Shown one piece after another: positions 37,120 to 49,065 of a stretch of 64,000 nucleotides of DNA. The notes below the pieces were generated by a model. It searched no databases. It worked only from the letters and a program-made list of their open reading frames with translations, and had not been told where the DNA came from. Position numbers and translations under genes: made by a program. How positions within the stretch are numbered: the stretch's first letter is position 1; the number at the start of each line of letters is the position of its first letter. The DNA is from Draba incana. Its lineage: Eukaryota; Streptophyta; Magnoliopsida; Brassicales; Brassicaceae. The stretch covers positions 21,695,756-21,759,755 of the forward strand of contig OY755204.1 in the NCBI GenBank assembly GCA_963576765.1, written 5' to 3'.

Positions 37120-37379
37120 AGAAGACGACGAAGAAGGAAGAAGAAGAACAAGTTTAATCCATGAATTTTGTTTTTTTTTCAAATTCGATTTTGATTACAA
37201 ATTTGAGTTTTCGATTGGATTTTGGTTACAAATCTAAGCTTTTGATTCGATTTGGGTTACAAATTTGAGCTTTTGATTCGATTTTTGTTCAGATCTGGGT
37301 TTTGATTGTTTTTTTGTCAGATCTGGGTTTTGGTTATTTATTTTGGTCAAATCTGGGTTTTGGTTATTTTTAGGTTTTT

Positions 37380-37725
37380 CCTGTTTTTATAAAGTTTTTA
37401 AACAGTTTTATAAGACTTTTTTATATGTCATTAAAAACTAAACAGTATAATAATTTATAAGGGTTTTAAAGGGTTTTTAAAAGGTTTATAAGGTTTTTAT
37501 AACGTTTGTAAAGTTTTTAAAAGGTTTATAAGATTGTTTAAAACCTTATAAAACTGTTTAAAAACCTTATAAAACTAAAAACCTTATAAAACTTTACAAA
37601 AACCTTATAAATAGTTTTACACGGTTTTCAAATAGTTTTAAAGGTTTTTTAACAGTTTTATAAGATTTTTTTACAGTTTTATAAAGTAAAGGCAAAACCT
37701 ACCCCCCCCCCCCCCTCCCCCCCAA
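37380..37725. repeat. AT-rich repeats ending in a C-run
   Basis: TTTTATAAAGTTTTTAAACAG-like units, some inverted, run to a homopolymer C14-T-C7 at 37702-37723. The C-run length may be unreliable. Confidence 0.6.
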
Positions 37726-39169
37726 AATCTATACCCTAAATGCATAACAGTTAACTCGAACTCAAAAATTTACATTCGTTTGTGTTTGAATTTTCTTTGA
37801 GATCTTCTTCTTCTTCTGCTTCCTAAATCTACTCGAATCTTAGCAGAAATCTTTCCAAATCTTCTTAGCGGAAATCGAGACAGAGATCAGAGATAGTAAA
37901 ATTAGAGATGACGAGAATCGAATTCAGTGATAGAAAAAACGAAATTTAGATGAGAAAAAAAATTTTGGATCTGGGAGATGAGCGTGAGAGAGATGAGAGA
38001 GAAATTTTTTTTTTTTTTTCATTTAAGTGAATAGTGGCACGCTGGTAATAATTTTAAAACAGTGGCATAATTGAAAAGTGGCATGCCAATAGTGGCATAA
38101 CTCAAAATTTCTCTTTAACATTAGAGAAAGAATTTGAAAAGTCATAATGTTATACCTATAAATATAGATATCTATATATAGTTACTAGATTAATAACATG
38201 TTTAATAAATTTGGCTATACTAATATATTTTACATTTTATATATCTTCAATTAGGTTAAATTGAATATGTAAATATTATAAAAATAAAATATCGAAAAGT
38301 CATGAAAATTTACAAATAACTTGATCTAGAACCAAATTCATATCTTATACAATTTAGAATTTGACATATCATTAAACATAAGTCGCTACATTTTACATAT
38401 AAATCTAATACAAATTTAAATTAAAACAATAAGGGCAAATATGCATTAAAAAGTGAAAAAAATCATAGGAGAAACTATTGTTTTCTTTAAAAAAATATTA
38501 AAAGTATTTACATAAAATATAATATAAGTAACAATAATTAAGAACGTTAAGTTTCGTGATATTATTTTTATCAACAATTTTTATAAAGTTAGCTTTTCTC
38601 TCTTCTCATGTATCCACCTCATCATTCACATCATTTTTAATTATATTTTTATTTAATTTTTATAATTTTACATTCAGTGCATTTGGTTATATCATTACAT
38701 AAAGAATTTCAAAAGTCTTTTTTTCCTATTTTTAAATTCAACTTGAAACCTTAAAACTTATCTAACTATCGTTTACTAAAATAATAACAACTTTAATACA
38801 CATTATAAAACTTATTATAAAACTTACATTCAATGCATTTGGCTTCTATACCTTAAAATTTATTAGATTTTTGCAATGTATACCAAATTTCTCAACATTT
38901 GAAAAATACCCTCTATTGTGTATTGAAATGAAAATTATATCCCTAACTAATATTTACAAATTAATTATATTTGTTTTTTATGAAATAATTTAATTTTTAA
39001 TTACAAATTATATTTAATCTTAAAACATTAATTATATTTTTAATTTTTATGAAATAATTACGAATTTATCATTTATTATAAATTACAATATGAATTTCTT
39101 TTTAATTATTTATGTAGTTTATATTTTTAATTAATTTAGATAATAATAATTCAAATCGTTGATTATAAA

Positions 39170-39700
39170 CAATTAAGTCAGTGGTTTAAAAAAGTCGACA
39201 AAGTAAAAAAATCAACTAGGGAATATTTCAATCGACTGTTTAAAATAAATCATCAAACAAACAAACTTAAGTCGACGAACTAAAAAGATCAAGTTAATAG
39301 TGTAAATAAGTCGACAATATAAAAAATCAAGCAAATGAAATGTAAGTTGGCAGTTTATAATAAATCGACAAAGTAGAAAATTAAGTCGACCAAAATAGAA
39401 AATAAGTCGATGGTTAAATAAGTCGATAGAATAAAAAATCAAGAATAAAAAAAATGTAACTCAACAGTTTAAAATAAGGCGACGAAATTGTAAATTTAGT
39501 CGACAGATATAAGAAAATAAGTCAATGGTTCAATAAGTCGACATGGTAAGAAATCAAACAAACAAATATAAGACAACAATTTAAAATAAGTAAACGGAGT
39601 TGAAAACTAAGTCGACGAAGCTAAAATAAATAAGTCAATGGTTAAATAATTCGACAAAGTAAAAAATCAACCAATAAAAGTATAAGTCCTCTGTGTAAAA
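39170..39700. repeat. Degenerate minisatellite with AAGTCGAC core
   Basis: AAGTCGAC, CAAAGTAAAAAATCAA, and CAGTTTAAAATAA blocks recur about eight times at roughly 60-80 bp spacing with much divergence. The SalI-like GTCGAC core stands out in AT-rich DNA. Confidence 0.65.
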
Positions 39701-40982
39701 TAAATCTAACCTAATCGTTTTATAATTATCATTTTAGCTTTTATATAATGATTAATTAATAGAATATTAAAAAAAAACTGAATACGAAATTTAATTTTCA
39801 TTTTAAGTTCAATAATTTTTTATTATTTTACATTGATGTAATAATTTATGTACTTTAAATAACAAAACGTATAATTTTTCAATTTCTATAATATTAAGTG
39901 TAGTTTTCAAATTTTCATTCAATTTTAAGGTAGTTATCAAAATTTCCCTATATATATTGTGCTAAATAATAGGTATATGTTACTAACTTTTTTTTTTTAT
40001 TGTTTACAAATAATTCGTAATATATAATTTCGTATTTAATAGTCCTAAGTCTCTTTAAAGTCAGAAATTACATTTTTAGATGATTGGTTATCAGTTAACA
40101 AAAATGTTTTTAAACTCTATTAGTTTGTGGTTTGTTATAGACAAGCAAAAACAATCTTATTTTTGTGTGTCATAAGTCTTATATTTGTGTGCGTGTGTGT
40201 GTGTTTATCTTTAGTGATTGTTTATATGTTATGTAGTTTGTAGTTTATAGTATTTGTTATCTCTTGAGTAGTCTTTTTATTCTTTTTCATTTTGGACTAT
40301 TTATTTTCCATATCCTGTAAATTTTAAATCTCCTTTCGACAACAAATCAATATTTAAATATAATGTAAATAGAAGTTCTTATTGTCATTATAGACAGATT
40401 GTGATGCGTTAAATAATTCTAAAAATATCAGTATAATATGTGTTTATGTATGATATGATAGTTCTTCCGTCTCATTTCAAACCGTATCTCCCTTTATAAT
40501 TGGTAATAAGCTTTATTCAGACGATTCCCGAACTATTGTCAACAAATTTAATTCTAATATCATGTTAAATTTTATACATTTTAACTCAAAAGTAATTGAT
40601 AATGACCGAAGAAGTTTAATTTGTTTGTATACCATTTTAGGTTCCATTGGAACTAAGTTCAATGTTCCTAACAAAAACTTAAAAGACAAAAAATTGACTC
40701 ACATGACAGTAAAAATTATGTTAAACGAAAAAGTACGTATCGGGATTAAAAGTCATTTAAAATATTCATTGGTCTATTATACTCTCTAGTGATATGATCC
40801 TTGAGCCTCTACGAGTCTGCGACTGTGTTTAAACCAACATTCACGATTTTGTGATCGATCATGTACAACTGAACTGTTTGAAACGTTGTATTTCAACGTA
40901 TTCATTTATTTTTACACTTATGCATCTTGATTAAAAAAGGTAAATTGATTTAAACATGTCGTATGTTAAACAAAAAGTTATC

Positions 40983-41316
40983 TCATAAAATAACATGTTA
41001 TCTGTTCCCAACACCAACAAATGATTCAATTTATTTACAATATTTGAAACGCTAATTTTGCAAACAAAAATACCAACATATTGATAGTATGAATCTAGTT
41101 GATGGTATCAGTCTAACGTGGTTTACTTCATGACATGACGTCTTATTTGCGAGTGCTTCCTATATCAGATAACCACATTACCTAACGTTTAAAGATTCAT
41201 GTGGAATATGACATTACGTTATCTGATAAAATAACATGTTCTCTGTTCACAACACCAGCAAATGATTCATTTTATTTACAATATTTGAAACGTTAATTTT
41301 GCAAACAAAAATGACT
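40983..41316 (+). repeat. Direct repeat of about 95 bp, 238 bp apart
   Basis: 40983-41077 and 41222-41316 share ATAAAATAACATGTT, CTGTTC, CAACACCA, CAAATGATTCA and TTTATTTACAATATTTGAAACG with few differences. Confidence 0.8.
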
Positions 41317-42089
41317 AGAACTTGTTGACAAAAAAAAAAAACAAAAGACGAACTTGGTGCTACACCGTCTTAATCCGTTTGGTTTGAATTGAACTTTGCA
41401 CGTGAGATATTTCTTAAATGAAAATAGCTGGTAGCCTGGTAGAGAGAAAAAAACGAAATGGCCAAAATTTTAGGTGAAATTCAAAAATATAATTCGGTAC
41501 TACCAGTTATTTTGTCCGCCAATATCACTACAAGAAAACAGAGAAGTTGCGACGCTCAATGGCGTCACAAAAGCGTCACAAAACAGGTGTTTGCGACGCT
41601 TTTGTGACGAAAAAAAAGCGTCGCAAAAAAACCGTCGCAAATCTAAATCGTCTCACATTCATCACAAATTTGTGACGCTTTAGAGACGAATAAAAAAGCG
41701 TCACAAATTTGCGACGGTTTTGAGCCGAACTTAAAGCGTCATAGATCTGCGACGGTTTAGTGACGATAAAGAAGCGTCATATATTTATTACGAAATTGTG
41801 ACTCTCTTATTCCGTCATAAATTAGCGACACTATTGTGACGATAAAATCCGTCACAATTGCGACGAATTTGTGACGCTTTTGAAGGATTCTATTGTTCTT
41901 AATTCGTCACAAAAGTGTCTCAAATTTGTGACTGGAAATATAAATGAGATAATTGCATAATTGATTTTTGTATTGCACATGAAAATGGTGGAAATGTAAA
42001 AGAAATTAAACTAAAACAATAGTTTACGAAAGCCAAAAGAGTAATGAGTTTACAAAACAACATAAACACTTTAAACAATGTTAAGAGTT

Positions 42090-42264
42090 CAATGGATCCG
42101 ATAAACATCAGAATCACACTCTGGTAACATCTTTACGATGCTGGCGAGATGGTCAGACAGAGGTGCATCTTGATGAGCTTCACTTCGCCTTTTATCACAC
42201 TGAAAAATCATGTCGCGACATGCTTCTGCTCTTCTGTAAGACTACTGAGCCATAAGGTAAACTC
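42090..42264 (-). pseudogene. Captured NUDX3 exon, later part
   Basis: After an acceptor-like AG at 42265 the frame reads FTLWLSSLTEEQKH, VAT-stop-FFSVIKRRSEAHQDA. This matches from knowledge a middle part of the plant Nudix hydrolase/dipeptidyl-peptidase III fusion NUDX3. TGA near 42203 replaces a Gly codon. It belongs downstream of the NUDX3 exons at 43319-42799 but is separated from them by a tRNA-synthetase fragment. Confidence 0.75.
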
Positions 42265-42357
42265 CTATCATATTTTAGTAACACATTTCTTACTACGGAT
42301 TATCATAACCAATGAAAAAATGGAAAACAAACATCAAACATATATTATAACACTTAC

Positions 42358-42709
42358 CTCATATGTGAATGGGCCCTGCAATTTGTCAAGGTCATGAGTT
42401 CCAATAGCAACCAGAGATCTTCGCCTGAAATATATAGAAACGATCAGTGAACATCACATCATTTGCAGAAAATGGAACCTTATAAATCAATAGAAGCCAA
42501 ATTTAAATGCAAGCCACGCAATGATGTTAGCTAATAACTGAAATGATGCAAGAGAGACCAAATGAGGATCTTATGACTAGCCGTTGAATTTACCGGCATA
42601 TATTCTGATGTAGCTTATTCTGAAGATCAATGAAGCTGTTGTAACGATCCTCGTCAAATGTTACACCTCTTAAAACAGCACAGACAACATACGGTCGAAT
42701 CTTCGATGT
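42358..42709 (-). pseudogene. Captured cytosolic Phe-tRNA synthetase beta exons
   Basis: Two exons with intact GT/AG borders: 42709-42594 (IRPYVVCAVLRGVTF, then DRYNSFIDLQNKLHQNICR) and 42424-42358 (RRSLVAIGTHDLDKLQGPFT). They join in frame. These are signature strings of the eukaryotic Phe-tRNA synthetase beta subunit N-terminal half. Only about 60 residues are present, so there is no enzyme activity. Confidence 0.85.
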
Positions 42710-42798
42710 CTGTCAAAGGAAAAAAATAAGTTCACTAAATACATAAAGATTCCCAATCATGAAGAAACCAAAAACAGAAATCTCTGATTTCAAAAGAC

Positions 42799-43319
42799 CT
42801 TTCCAGCCAGCAACGGTTTTTGTTGCTTCAGGAAGCAACTTTACAGCTGAATCCATGGTAGTCAAGAATGCTTCATTTTCATCAAGAGACGACCTGCAAT
42901 GTAAAACGAAACATCAAGCTCTTGGACTTATATCTAATACACTATCTTGAAAAAATCCCAAGATCTTTTGAAACTTTTATTAACAGTCACATCATAACGC
43001 ACATAAGAAGGTTCTTCCTTACTCTCCATTTACATCATAAGGCACATAAGAAGGATCTTCCTTAGCCAGCATATTTCTATATTTCTCGTAAGGTACATAT
43101 TTCACAGCAAAGACTTCCTCTTTCTAATATACATAAGAAAAACGAAATGTAGAGGTTACTTAAGAATCCAAGTGGCATATTTAGTACTTAAAACTTATAG
43201 CGCCGTAATGGAAATTACTCACTTGAAGAGTAAAGGCTTCTAATGGGATTGCTTCCAGAATTGTAACAAGATACACATCATTGAACTCAATATTTATGAT
43301 TTTCCCATCATTTATAACA
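42799..43319 (-). pseudogene. Captured NUDX3 exons (Nudix part and beyond)
   Basis: Three exon-like pieces lie on the minus strand: 43319-43223 (VINDGKIINIEFNDVYLVTI), 43123-43023 (KEEVFAVKYVPYEKYRN, then EDPSYVPYDVNGE) and 42893-42799 (SSLDENEAFLTTMDSAVKLL, then AGWKG). Order and strand match NUDX3, a plant fusion of a Nudix domain and dipeptidyl-peptidase III, but exons between the second and third piece are missing. Splice borders are preserved. It is a fragment without catalytic ability. Confidence 0.82.
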
Positions 43320-43454
43320 CTGTAAAAGCACACTTTCAGCAACGAAACAAAAGATCGCATAAATCGAAATGTACAAAACAAACCATTCTTGAAGAAAGAC
43401 GAATATCTTTTCAAATGCATCCTTTGGGAGTTTTCAATGCTTTTTCCACTTTCC

Positions 43455-43883
43455 GGTAGGATAACTCGACTGAAACAGCTTCCCTTTGTTCTGCATTATG
43501 AACCGGTTAAACACTGGGTCGGCCGATACCACTACCCATTCCCAAACAATCTACAAGAGTATATCCTCCAAAACCTAAAACTCGATAAAACCGATACAAA
43601 TCAAAATTCTTTTGTGTTTACTAAACAAAGCAAACTTGGTTTGACAAAAGATCGAACCTTTTGATTTGTGTCTCGACGAAGCTTGAAGGATGAGAACCAG
43701 AGACAGCGTTGAGCCAAGCGAAGGTGTCGCCCATGAAAGGCCATCCTCGACTTCCCGGAGGAAGCTTGTGAGGGTATTTTCTTTTCCGGGGAGGAAGAAG
43801 ATGATGATGTTGAAGAAGGTGACAAATGTGGTTGATGTAGAAGCAGAGAGAAGCCAATAGGATTCTCCTGCAAATTCCGCCAT
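43455..43883 (-). pseudogene. Captured cytochrome P450 exons, CYP724A-like
   Basis: Exon 1 (43883-43658) starts ATG and reads MAEFAGESYWLLSAS, a membrane anchor, then after a frameshift LPPGSRGWPFMGDTFAWLNA and VSGSHPSSFVETQIKR, the Pro-rich hinge of the CYP85 clan. Exon 2 (43574 to about 43455) carries RIYSCRLFG, then after another frameshift VVSADPVFNRFIMQN and GKLFQSSYP. The strings match CYP724A best from memory; related CYP90/CYP85 members are possible. The haem-binding end is absent. Confidence 0.78.
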
Positions 43884-43899
43884 TAAAATCAATCAATTC

Positions 43900-44490
43900 T
43901 CGGTGGGTGTGGAGAGTTCGTGGAGAGTAAAGCTTCCACACACAAAAAAGCTCTGACTTTAGAGGCTCCAAAACTTGTGGATTTCAACTCCGAAAAAAAA
44001 CCCAGAACAAAACTCGCATGCGAGTCTTCTAAGTGTTGAGTGAAAAACAAAAAAAAAAAGATTAAACTTTTGAATCTTAAGAGTAGATCCGAAAACAAGA
44101 ATCAAAAGAGAGATTAGAAGGACGATTGTGATGAATCAACGAAGAAATTAGAAGAACTGAGAAGAAATTTAGAGATTTTGACGAAATCGCAGAGAAGATT
44201 TCGAGAGAGAAAAAGATGAACAAAACCCTAATTTTTTAGAACAATAGAATTAGGGATCTGGTTTTAGGGATTCAAAAGAAGGGAGATCGAGATAGAGATT
44301 GAAGAGGAGATTCAGATATGAGAGAGAGAGATTTAAGGATCTGGGATCAAAGGAGTAGGGAAATTATTACTTTACAATAATTTTCACAAATTTACCAAAA
44401 TTTTTTAAGCGGCAAGTGAAAAATTTTCACAAAAATTTTCCCGCTCAATTTTTTGGTAGGAGCCCAATTATTTTGAAACCCAAAACACAA
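43900..44490. other. CACTA-2 interior upstream of the P450 fragment
   Basis: Purine-rich GAGAGAGAGA and GAAGAAATTAGA sequence without a convincing gene. It may be the captured P450 5' leader or a remnant of another leader. Confidence 0.4.
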
Positions 44491-45313
44491 AAGCGTCACA
44501 GTTTCGTCACAATATCGTCACAAATTTGTTACGCATTTGTGACGCTATGAGTATACACAACTTCAAACCCTAAACCCTAAACATTAACATGAAAATTTAG
44601 TAAGTCAATAGGTTTAAAATACGTTTTCTATCAAGGTATGACCAATGTGAATGATTATACTGAACTAATTTGAAGTATAAATGTCTATTTATAAAAAAAT
44701 AAAACTTTTATCAAATATGACAATGTAATGACAAGGTGTTTAACATAAGACTAATGTGATTGCTTTGAACATTTTCAAAATGTTTGGAAATTAAAAAGTT
44801 TAACAATTAGATGTAAGATTAGTAGTCCACACATCAATAATATAAGTATGTATATAATCCTAGTACTTCAATTCTACTTTTAAACACTAAAACCCTACTA
44901 AGAGTAGCTAATTAGTAGCAAAACTGTCACAAAATTGTAACTCATTTGTGAAGCTTTTATGACGCTACGCGAATCCGTAGCTAATCCGTAGCAAAAGCGT
45001 CACAAATTTGTAATGCTTTTGTGACAATACCTGAAACCCTATACTCTAAAAATAAAATTCAACTGGGCGTAGCTAATCAGTAGCAAAGGTGTCACAAATG
45101 AGTAACAGTTTTATTAGTGTCGCTAATGCGTCACAAAAAGTGTGACGTTCATTAAAATAGTCATAACTTCGTCGCTAATTTGTGATGCTTTTAAAACAGA
45201 ATTTTTCCGTCACAAATCCGTCACAATTTCGTCCCACTTCCGTCGCAATCTTTTGTGACGAAAAAAACAGTCACAAAAATTCGTCACAGATTAGCTGTTT
45301 TCTTGTAGTGTAT

Positions 45314-45886
45314 TACCAAGATAGGAGTTGGCTGTTCACATGTATCTGTCATTGAACTTTTAGTTTTGTTATTTACATTGAAATTCTATAACCTAAAGTT
45401 TCAAAAAAATAAAAAAAAATAATAATAAATTCTGTAACCTATCGTTTAACAATAAGTTAATAACAAATCAAAGTCCATAAGTAAGAAAATATATTTAATT
45501 TTTGATTGAAATGTATATATATAGCTTAAATATTTTCTGATAATATTCACGATTTTGGTTTAAAAGTTCATTCTAAAATATTTATTAATTGTAACAAGTG
45601 GTTTCACAGGAAAGAAAATAGTAATAAGTAAGACCAAACTTTTTTTGTTTGGTCAAATAAGAAAGACCAAACTAAATTTGCTTTTTGGGTTCATTTGGGC
45701 GATTTTATTTTTAATCGCTGATGATATTTTTTGTAAGATGCCATTTTTTTAGTGAACGTATAATATGTTAAATGAAGTTCTCGTTTTAGATGGGATTTAC
45801 ACATTATTATAATTTTCTTGGAAATGTGATTTTGCATTGATTTTACAAAAGACTATAGAATTTAAACCAATGAGAGAAAGATGAAC
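45314..45886. other. AT-rich spacer, nothing recognised
   Basis: No open frame or repeat of note. It ends at the target duplication TGAAC (45882-45886). Confidence 0.6.
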
Positions 45887-46890
45887 TGTAACATCCCGAA
45901 ACCAAAATATAGATTTTGGTCAGGGGTGTCGATCGACACCATTGTTTTTGGTCAAAATTGGTTTGATTTAAAATCATTCGGTTTGTTGCGCGGTTTAGGA
46001 ACGCAGCCCTAGGTCGGGTTATTTATAGTTCCAGCCACAAAAGCACGTTTTCACAGAGAAAATCAAGAAGAAAAAGGGTGATTTGAGTGTTTCCAAAACG
46101 ATTTGTGATCCGTTGTCATCGTTCTTCGTTTGAGGAACTTGTGTGAGCGTTTGTGGGAGTTTGTGGTGTTATCTCAGTGATTTCCGGCGAGGAAGAGTGT
46201 TGTTCATCGCTGTTTCGTCGCTGTTCAATTCCTTTTTCCATTCAATCCGCGTAATCGTGGTGAGTGCGCGATCGTGGATATGGGATAAGGTTATTAGGGA
46301 ATTTTGAATGAATGTTTGTGATAATTTGATTGTTTCTGTGTTAACTGGGTGATTGAAATCGTGATGATCTCATCCGTTGAAACGGAACATGAGTCGTGTG
46401 AGGATTTGACTCGGTTCAGTTTTCTGCGAGAGGTGTCGATCGACACCACTGTTTTATGGTCGCGAGGATTAAATACTTGAGTGAAGTGTGTCGATCAACA
46501 CCAAGTGGGTGTGTCGATCGACACCCCCTGTTTTAAATGCTGAATTTGTTTAATCCTTGCGAATTGTTGTTTGCTCGCGTAGAATTGATAATCTATTTCC
46601 CTATTTTATATCCGGTAGACGGGATGACCGCTCCACTAAGTATTTATTAAATACTTACGCAACTCTGTTTTTCCCTTTGAGTTGCAGGTAACAGAAATGT
46701 GTGATCGCGGAATCAAGGCCAGTGAAGGATGATATGATGTTTTAATTGTTTATGTTTAGTCTAGTGAAACCTGGTGTTTAGTTTGCTTGATTTTTATTAT
46801 TTCTGGAATTTGATTATGGAATTTTTGAATTATTTTATGAGAATCCCCGCAACTGTTAAAAAAATAAAAATAAAAAATTTGGGTGTTACA
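45887..46890 (+). repeat. 5' LTR of the chromovirus-like element
   Basis: 1004 bp from TGTAACATCC to GGGTGTTACA. It contains GTGTCGATCGACACC at about 45928, 46434 and 46510 and the variant GTGTCGATCAACACC near 46487. The segment from about 46509 to the end matches 56018-56404. Confidence 0.9.
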
Positions 46891-47087
46891 TTTTGGTATC
46901 AGAGCTTAGACGTTTTTAGGACATTAGAATTGAATGAACTGACACTATGTGGTTAAATTGTTTATTGGTGTTTAGGCAGTTAATAGTCTTAGATCATCCT
47001 CTTCGGCCTTTAAAGTGATTTCGCGGTAAGTTATGTTTTATTTGTTTGTGACTTCTTGTTTGCTCATGTTTCCTGTCCTGTATGGTA

Positions 47088-48920
47088 AATGGATACTGGA
47101 GCGAGAGGTCGTGGCAGAGGCCGTGGTAGAGGCTGTGGTTGTGGTCGTAGCTAAGTGCCAGAGTCGTCTAGCAGTGTGGCTGCATCCCAGACTCATCAGG
47201 TGGAGATCGCGAGCGAGACCAGTGCCAGTGTCAATGTGGCAGTAGGTGCAGGGGGGGGGGGGGGGGGGGGAGAGGTGCTGGTGTTGGAGCGGGCCCGGGT
47301 GGGGGTGGTGTTCTAGCTCAATGTCGGGATGATGTCATCTTGGGGATTTTGACGTAGCTGTTGGAGCGGTTTCCAGCGACAGCTCCGGTACCGGCTCCAG
47401 CAGTACTTCCAGTGGTGGAGGGGCAACAGAGAGCTGCAGAGGTTGAGCAGCCGAGGGCTGTGGTTGCTGAGCATCCTCCCTATCTCGTGATGATGGGACA
47501 GATGCAGAAGATTGGTATGCCTTTCTTCACTGGCAGAGTTAGGCCAGAGGGGGCCGATGAGTGGCGCTTGAGAGTGGAGTGCAATTTTCGGTCGATCCGA
47601 TGTCCTGCAGAGTATCGGGTAGAGTTGGATGTGCATTATTTGACCGAGGATGTGCATAGCTGATGGAGATCGATGGAGTCCAGGAGAGCTGTTTGGACTT
47701 GGGATGAGTTTGTAGGCAAGTTCAATGCCAAGTTCTTTCCACAAGAGGCTTTGGACCGCCTGCAGATGAGGTTTATGGAGCTGTCTTAGGGAACGAGTTC
47801 AGTTCGGGATTATGATACCGAGTTCAGCAGACTTCAGGTTTATGCTAGTCAGGGCATTATTGAAGAGCGGACCCTTATGCAGAGGTTCTTGCAGGGGCTT
47901 CAGATGAGTATTAGGACCCAATGTCGGGGTTCAGTGTACGCCTTGAGGGCGGAGTTGGTGGAGCTTGCTGCTTCGATTGAGGAGGATCAGCGTGAGCAGA
48001 CTGGTCCGGTGGTTGTTCCATCAGTGGCGGTTCCATCTGTAGCTGCTCCTGCTGTTCAGCCGAGGATACTCCAGCAGCAGCAGCATTCTCGGAGTTCTAG
48101 TTCTGGCAAAGGCGGCAAGCCTGCGCAGGGTCAGAAGAGGAGATTCGATGAGGTTTCTAGAGGAGGCCAGAGCGGTCGTGCTTGTTATGGATGCAGGAGT
48201 ACTGAGCATCGAGTGGCTAGTTGCCCCAAGAGGGAGGCATCTCGGGATGCCAATGTGTGTTTCTGTTTCCGAGAGCCGGGGCATATCCGGCCGATGTATC
48301 CTAAGTTGCAGCAGATGGCTAGGGCAGCAGTTCGGCCAGTGGCAGGGCAGCAGGTGGCTCAGTTGGTAGCAGTGCAACCATTGGGCCAGATTGGGCCGAC
48401 ACCGCCAGTTTATGGTCTTGCAGAGGCAGGGCAGCCAGGCAACGCGCAGATCACAGGAACCTTATTAGTGGGAGGTTTTGAGTCCCACGTTCTTTTTGAT
48501 TCTGGAGCATCGAACTGCTTCAGTACTCCAGAGCATGCCGAGCGCAATGGCATTCAGAGCAATGCGGGTGAGCTTTCGGGTCTGGTTAAAGTGGCTGGAG
48601 GGGGATTCCTGGCTATTTGCGGCTGAGCTAGAGCAGATGATGTTAAGATTGTCGGTCAGTCGATGCCGGCATATTTGGTGATTAGTCCGGTGGAACTTTA
48701 CGACGTGATTCTTGGAATGGATTGGTTGTCCTTTTATAAGGTTTATCTGGATTGTTTCAGAGAGAGAGTAGCTTTTGAGCGAGATGCGGGAAAGATAGTA
48801 TTTCAGGGCGTGAAACCTACTTCCGGAAGTCTGGTAATCTCAGCTATTCAGGTTGAGCAAATGATAGCGCGAGGTTGCGAGGCTTACTTGGTGGTAATTT
48901 CGATACCGGAGTCTGGTTAG
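47088..48920 (+). pseudogene. Chromovirus-like gag and protease, broken
   Basis: Gag probably began at ATG 47088 with a Gly/Arg repeat (GARGRGRGRGRG). From 47361 one frame carries IGMPFFTGRVRPEGADEWR, then after TGA at 47661-47663 VWTWDEFVGKFNAKFFP, then TAG at 47787-47789, then RDYDTEFSRLQVYA to 48626. Zinc-knuckle-like Cys-rich motifs are CYGCRSTEHRVASC and CFCFREPGH near 48180-48290, the second lacking its last Cys. The protease box is VLFDSGASNCF near 48488-48520. A frameshift near 48630 precedes VILGMDWLSFYKV near 48708. A run of 20 G at 47251-47270 disturbs the N-terminal frame. Confidence 0.85.
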
Positions 48921-49065
48921 GTTGCTATCGGGGAGATCTGAGTTGTTTGGAATTTTATGGATGTTTTTCAGTCGCTGTAGGGATTACCACCGTCTCGGTC
49001 AGATCCTTTCACGATTGAGTTTGAGCCCGGGACAACTCCGATTTCTAAGGCTCCTTACAGGATGG

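Larger units (their letters stand above)
27924..38113. mobile_element. Long-TIR Mutator-like element, split by CACTA-1
   Basis: Terminal inverted repeats of about 170 bp (27924 to about 28095, and about 37945-38113) each contain several ATGCCACTGTTCAC-type units. They are flanked by an exact 9-bp duplication TTTAACATT (27915-27923 and 38114-38122), the size made by Mutator-like transposases. Apart from the inserted CACTA element, the interior is about 1.3 kb of non-coding DNA, so this is a non-autonomous element. A GAA run (28183-28223) marks the left edge of the CACTA insertion. Confidence 0.9.
38123..41525. other. AT-rich intergenic stretch, no gene recognised
   Basis: No coding sequence stands out. 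The open frame at 40562-40789 has no recognisable features. Two repeat structures within it are listed separately (39170-39700 and 40983-41316). A TATAAAGTTAGCTTTTCTCTC segment near 38583 resembles the one just after the Helitron end near 27829. Confidence 0.6.
41526..45310 (-). mobile_element. CACTA-2, non-autonomous, carrying host exons
   Basis: It begins CACTACAAGAAAACAG (41526) and ends CTGTTTTCTTGTAGTG (45310), with a 3-bp duplication TAT on both sides (41523-41525 and 45311-45313). Subterminal repeats of GCGTCACAAA and TTTGTGACG type fill 41555-41935 and 44490-45290. There is no transposase. Instead the middle (about 42090-43900, minus strand) holds exons of at least three host genes with intron borders still visible, so they were taken as genomic DNA and not as mRNA copies. 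Confidence 0.93.

Noticed and set aside
46774..47245. Short open frames in the end of the LTR and the leader of the chromovirus-like element
   Set aside because: LTR and primer-site sequence explains the region; the frames have no family features apart from the start of gag at 47088.
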